Source: Flavobacterium sharifuzzamanii (lineage in GTDB: Bacteria; Bacteroidota; Bacteroidia; Flavobacteriales; Flavobacteriaceae). Taken from it: a stretch of DNA of 64,000 bases. The notes below the pieces were generated by a model that did not search any database, was not told the DNA's origin, and worked only from the letters and a program-made list of their open reading frames with translations. The DNA lies in NCBI RefSeq assembly GCF_003254585.1, contig NZ_QJGZ01000033.1, positions 124,001-188,000 on the forward strand, written 5' to 3'. The position numbers and the translations under genes were made by a program. Positions 63,377 to 64,000 of the stretch are shown in pieces. Position 1 is the stretch's first letter; each line of letters begins with the position of its first letter.

Positions 63377-63916
63377 TTAATTACGTTGTGGAAAATCACC
63401 AAACAAGCATATGATGTAATTCATTCCAATAGTTGGTTGCATAAGAGACAACGGTTGACTTTGACCAGAAATACCAGTTGTGACAGTAAAATTTGTTGCT
63501 TTCATAGTCGTATCACTTGGAACGGTAGAGTACATAGAGGCCTTAGCAGCTAAGATATTGCCGTTTGGAGTACTAGAATCACCAGTATCAGAATAAGCGG
63601 GAATTTTAACAACAGCAGAAGCAGTATGTGTATGCGCTGGCATATTTGAAGTTAGCAATGAAGTTTGGTTAACGCCAGCGGCTTCGCCAAGTGTATAAGG
63701 TGTTAGTCCGTTTCCGTTTCCCATGCCAATAGCCACTCTACCTCCAAAGTCGGGTAATTTGAAATTTGTAGTGCCATTTCCGCCATATATAGTGCCAATT
63801 ATAGAAAATAATGCTGTATTACTTTGTATGGCAATGGTTTGTCCCATGCAAAATGCCCAATTTCTGGGTGCAAAATTTGCGGCAAGATGACGAATTTCTC
63901 CAACTGTTCCTTCCAT
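63377..63916 (-). CDS. Phage tail collar domain protein (MdpB-like), first in a tandem triplet
   Basis: The 179-residue protein has MEGTVGEIRHLAANFAPRNWAFCMG, IIGTIYGGNG and FKLPDFGGRVAIGMG in the collar domain, PAHTHTASAVVKI in the middle and QPTIGMNYIICLFG with FPQRN at the end. It is the first visible gene of the operon, with only 84 bp left before the window edge. A TAATTTAG at 63974-63981 on the minus strand is an imperfect -7 element. Further members of the operon may lie outside the window. Confidence 0.85.
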   Translation of the reverse strand: MEGTVGEIRHLAANFAPRNWAFCMGQTIAIQSNTALFSIIGTIYGGNGTTNFKLPDFGGRVAIGMGNGNGLTPYTLGEAAGVNQTSLLTSNMPAHTHTASAVVKIPAYSDTGDSSTPNGNILAAKASMYSTVPSDTTMKATNFTVTTGISGQSQPLSLMQPTIGMNYIICLFGDFPQRN

Positions 63917-64000
63917 AATTTTTTTAAGATTTAATAAGTTAGTATTAGTTTTTGATCGTGTTTTACTTAAGTGCTAAATTACTTTATAACTAAATTGTGG

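Noticed and set aside
62236..63916. The collar genes as part of a prophage or contractile injection system
   Set aside because: No capsid, portal, sheath, tube, baseplate, terminase, integrase or lysis gene is visible in the neighbouring 60 kb, and the downstream genes are chromosomal surface-protein types. The window ends 84 bp upstream of the first collar gene, so genes beyond it cannot be excluded.
53506..63916. A diversity-generating retroelement acting on the collar or repeat proteins
   Set aside because: No reverse transcriptase, accessory gene or template/variable repeat pair was seen in the window.
63974..63981. TAATTTAG as promoter of the collar operon
   Set aside because: It deviates from TAnnTTTG, and the expected TTTG about 20 bp upstream is not present; the true promoter may be outside the window.

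Overview
The window looks like the chromosome of a Flavobacterium-type bacterium (phylum Bacteroidota). It is AT-rich, and many intergenic regions carry the Bacteroidota -7 promoter motif TAnnTTTG. It encodes several TonB-dependent or outer-membrane barrel proteins with carboxypeptidase-like plug extensions, proteins with type IX secretion (T9SS) type A C-terminal domains, SprB-type repeats and a LytS/LytTR pair. No tRNA, rRNA, CRISPR array, transposase or integrase was seen.

Layout. 1-2.0 kb: the end of a probable ilvN and an MscS-type channel, then a nested palindromic repeat. 2.3-12.6 kb (minus strand): a HExxH secreted protein beside a membrane-tethered LuxR-type regulator, an Oar-like TonB receptor, an OmpR-type two-component system with a ladder of 11-bp direct repeats between it and the receptor, an aspartyl-protease-like protein and a polysaccharide deacetylase lipoprotein. 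12.8-17.9 kb (plus): mprF, a DUF998 membrane protein, an AcvB/VirJ-type hydrolase and a DUF488 protein, which reads as making and cleaving aminoacyl-phosphatidylglycerol. 17.8-23.2 kb (minus): a seven-gene cluster of FAD oxidoreductase, methyltransferase, type III polyketide synthase, dehydratase, ketosynthase, acyl carrier protein and phosphopantetheinyl transferase, probably for an uncharacterised aromatic polyketide lipid. 24-31 kb (minus): CAAX-type protease and Crp/Fnr regulator, then GH32 enzyme, bifunctional sucrose-phosphate synthase/phosphatase and fructokinase, interrupted by non-coding palindromic elements.

31.2-34.7 kb: siderophore-type TonB receptor and PepSY membrane protein. 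35-36.5 kb: SDR oxidoreductase and TetR regulator with matching palindromic operators. 36.7-41.6 kb: a lipoprotein, an outer-membrane barrel protein, and a divergent LytS/LytTR pair with a 21-bp-period direct repeat between them. 42-45.1 kb: AspT-type transporter and a small T9SS cargo protein. 45.2-51.8 kb (minus): nadA, nadB, ric, nrdD, a separate 55-residue glycyl-radical protein, nrdG and a CopD-like protein, behind an FNR-like palindrome placed as for a class II activator. Class III ribonucleotide reductase is therefore split between two polypeptides.

52.1-63.9 kb (minus): the most unusual locus. Three tandem 179-residue phage-tail-collar proteins are followed by a hairpin, a leaderless LivJ-like binding protein, a formyltransferase with an intact N-H-D catalytic triad, a 2197-residue repeat-rich T9SS adhesin and an OmpA-family barrel protein, closed by a strong hairpin. 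No other phage gene is present. The combination suggests a surface appendage or adhesion system whose function cannot be read from sequence alone.
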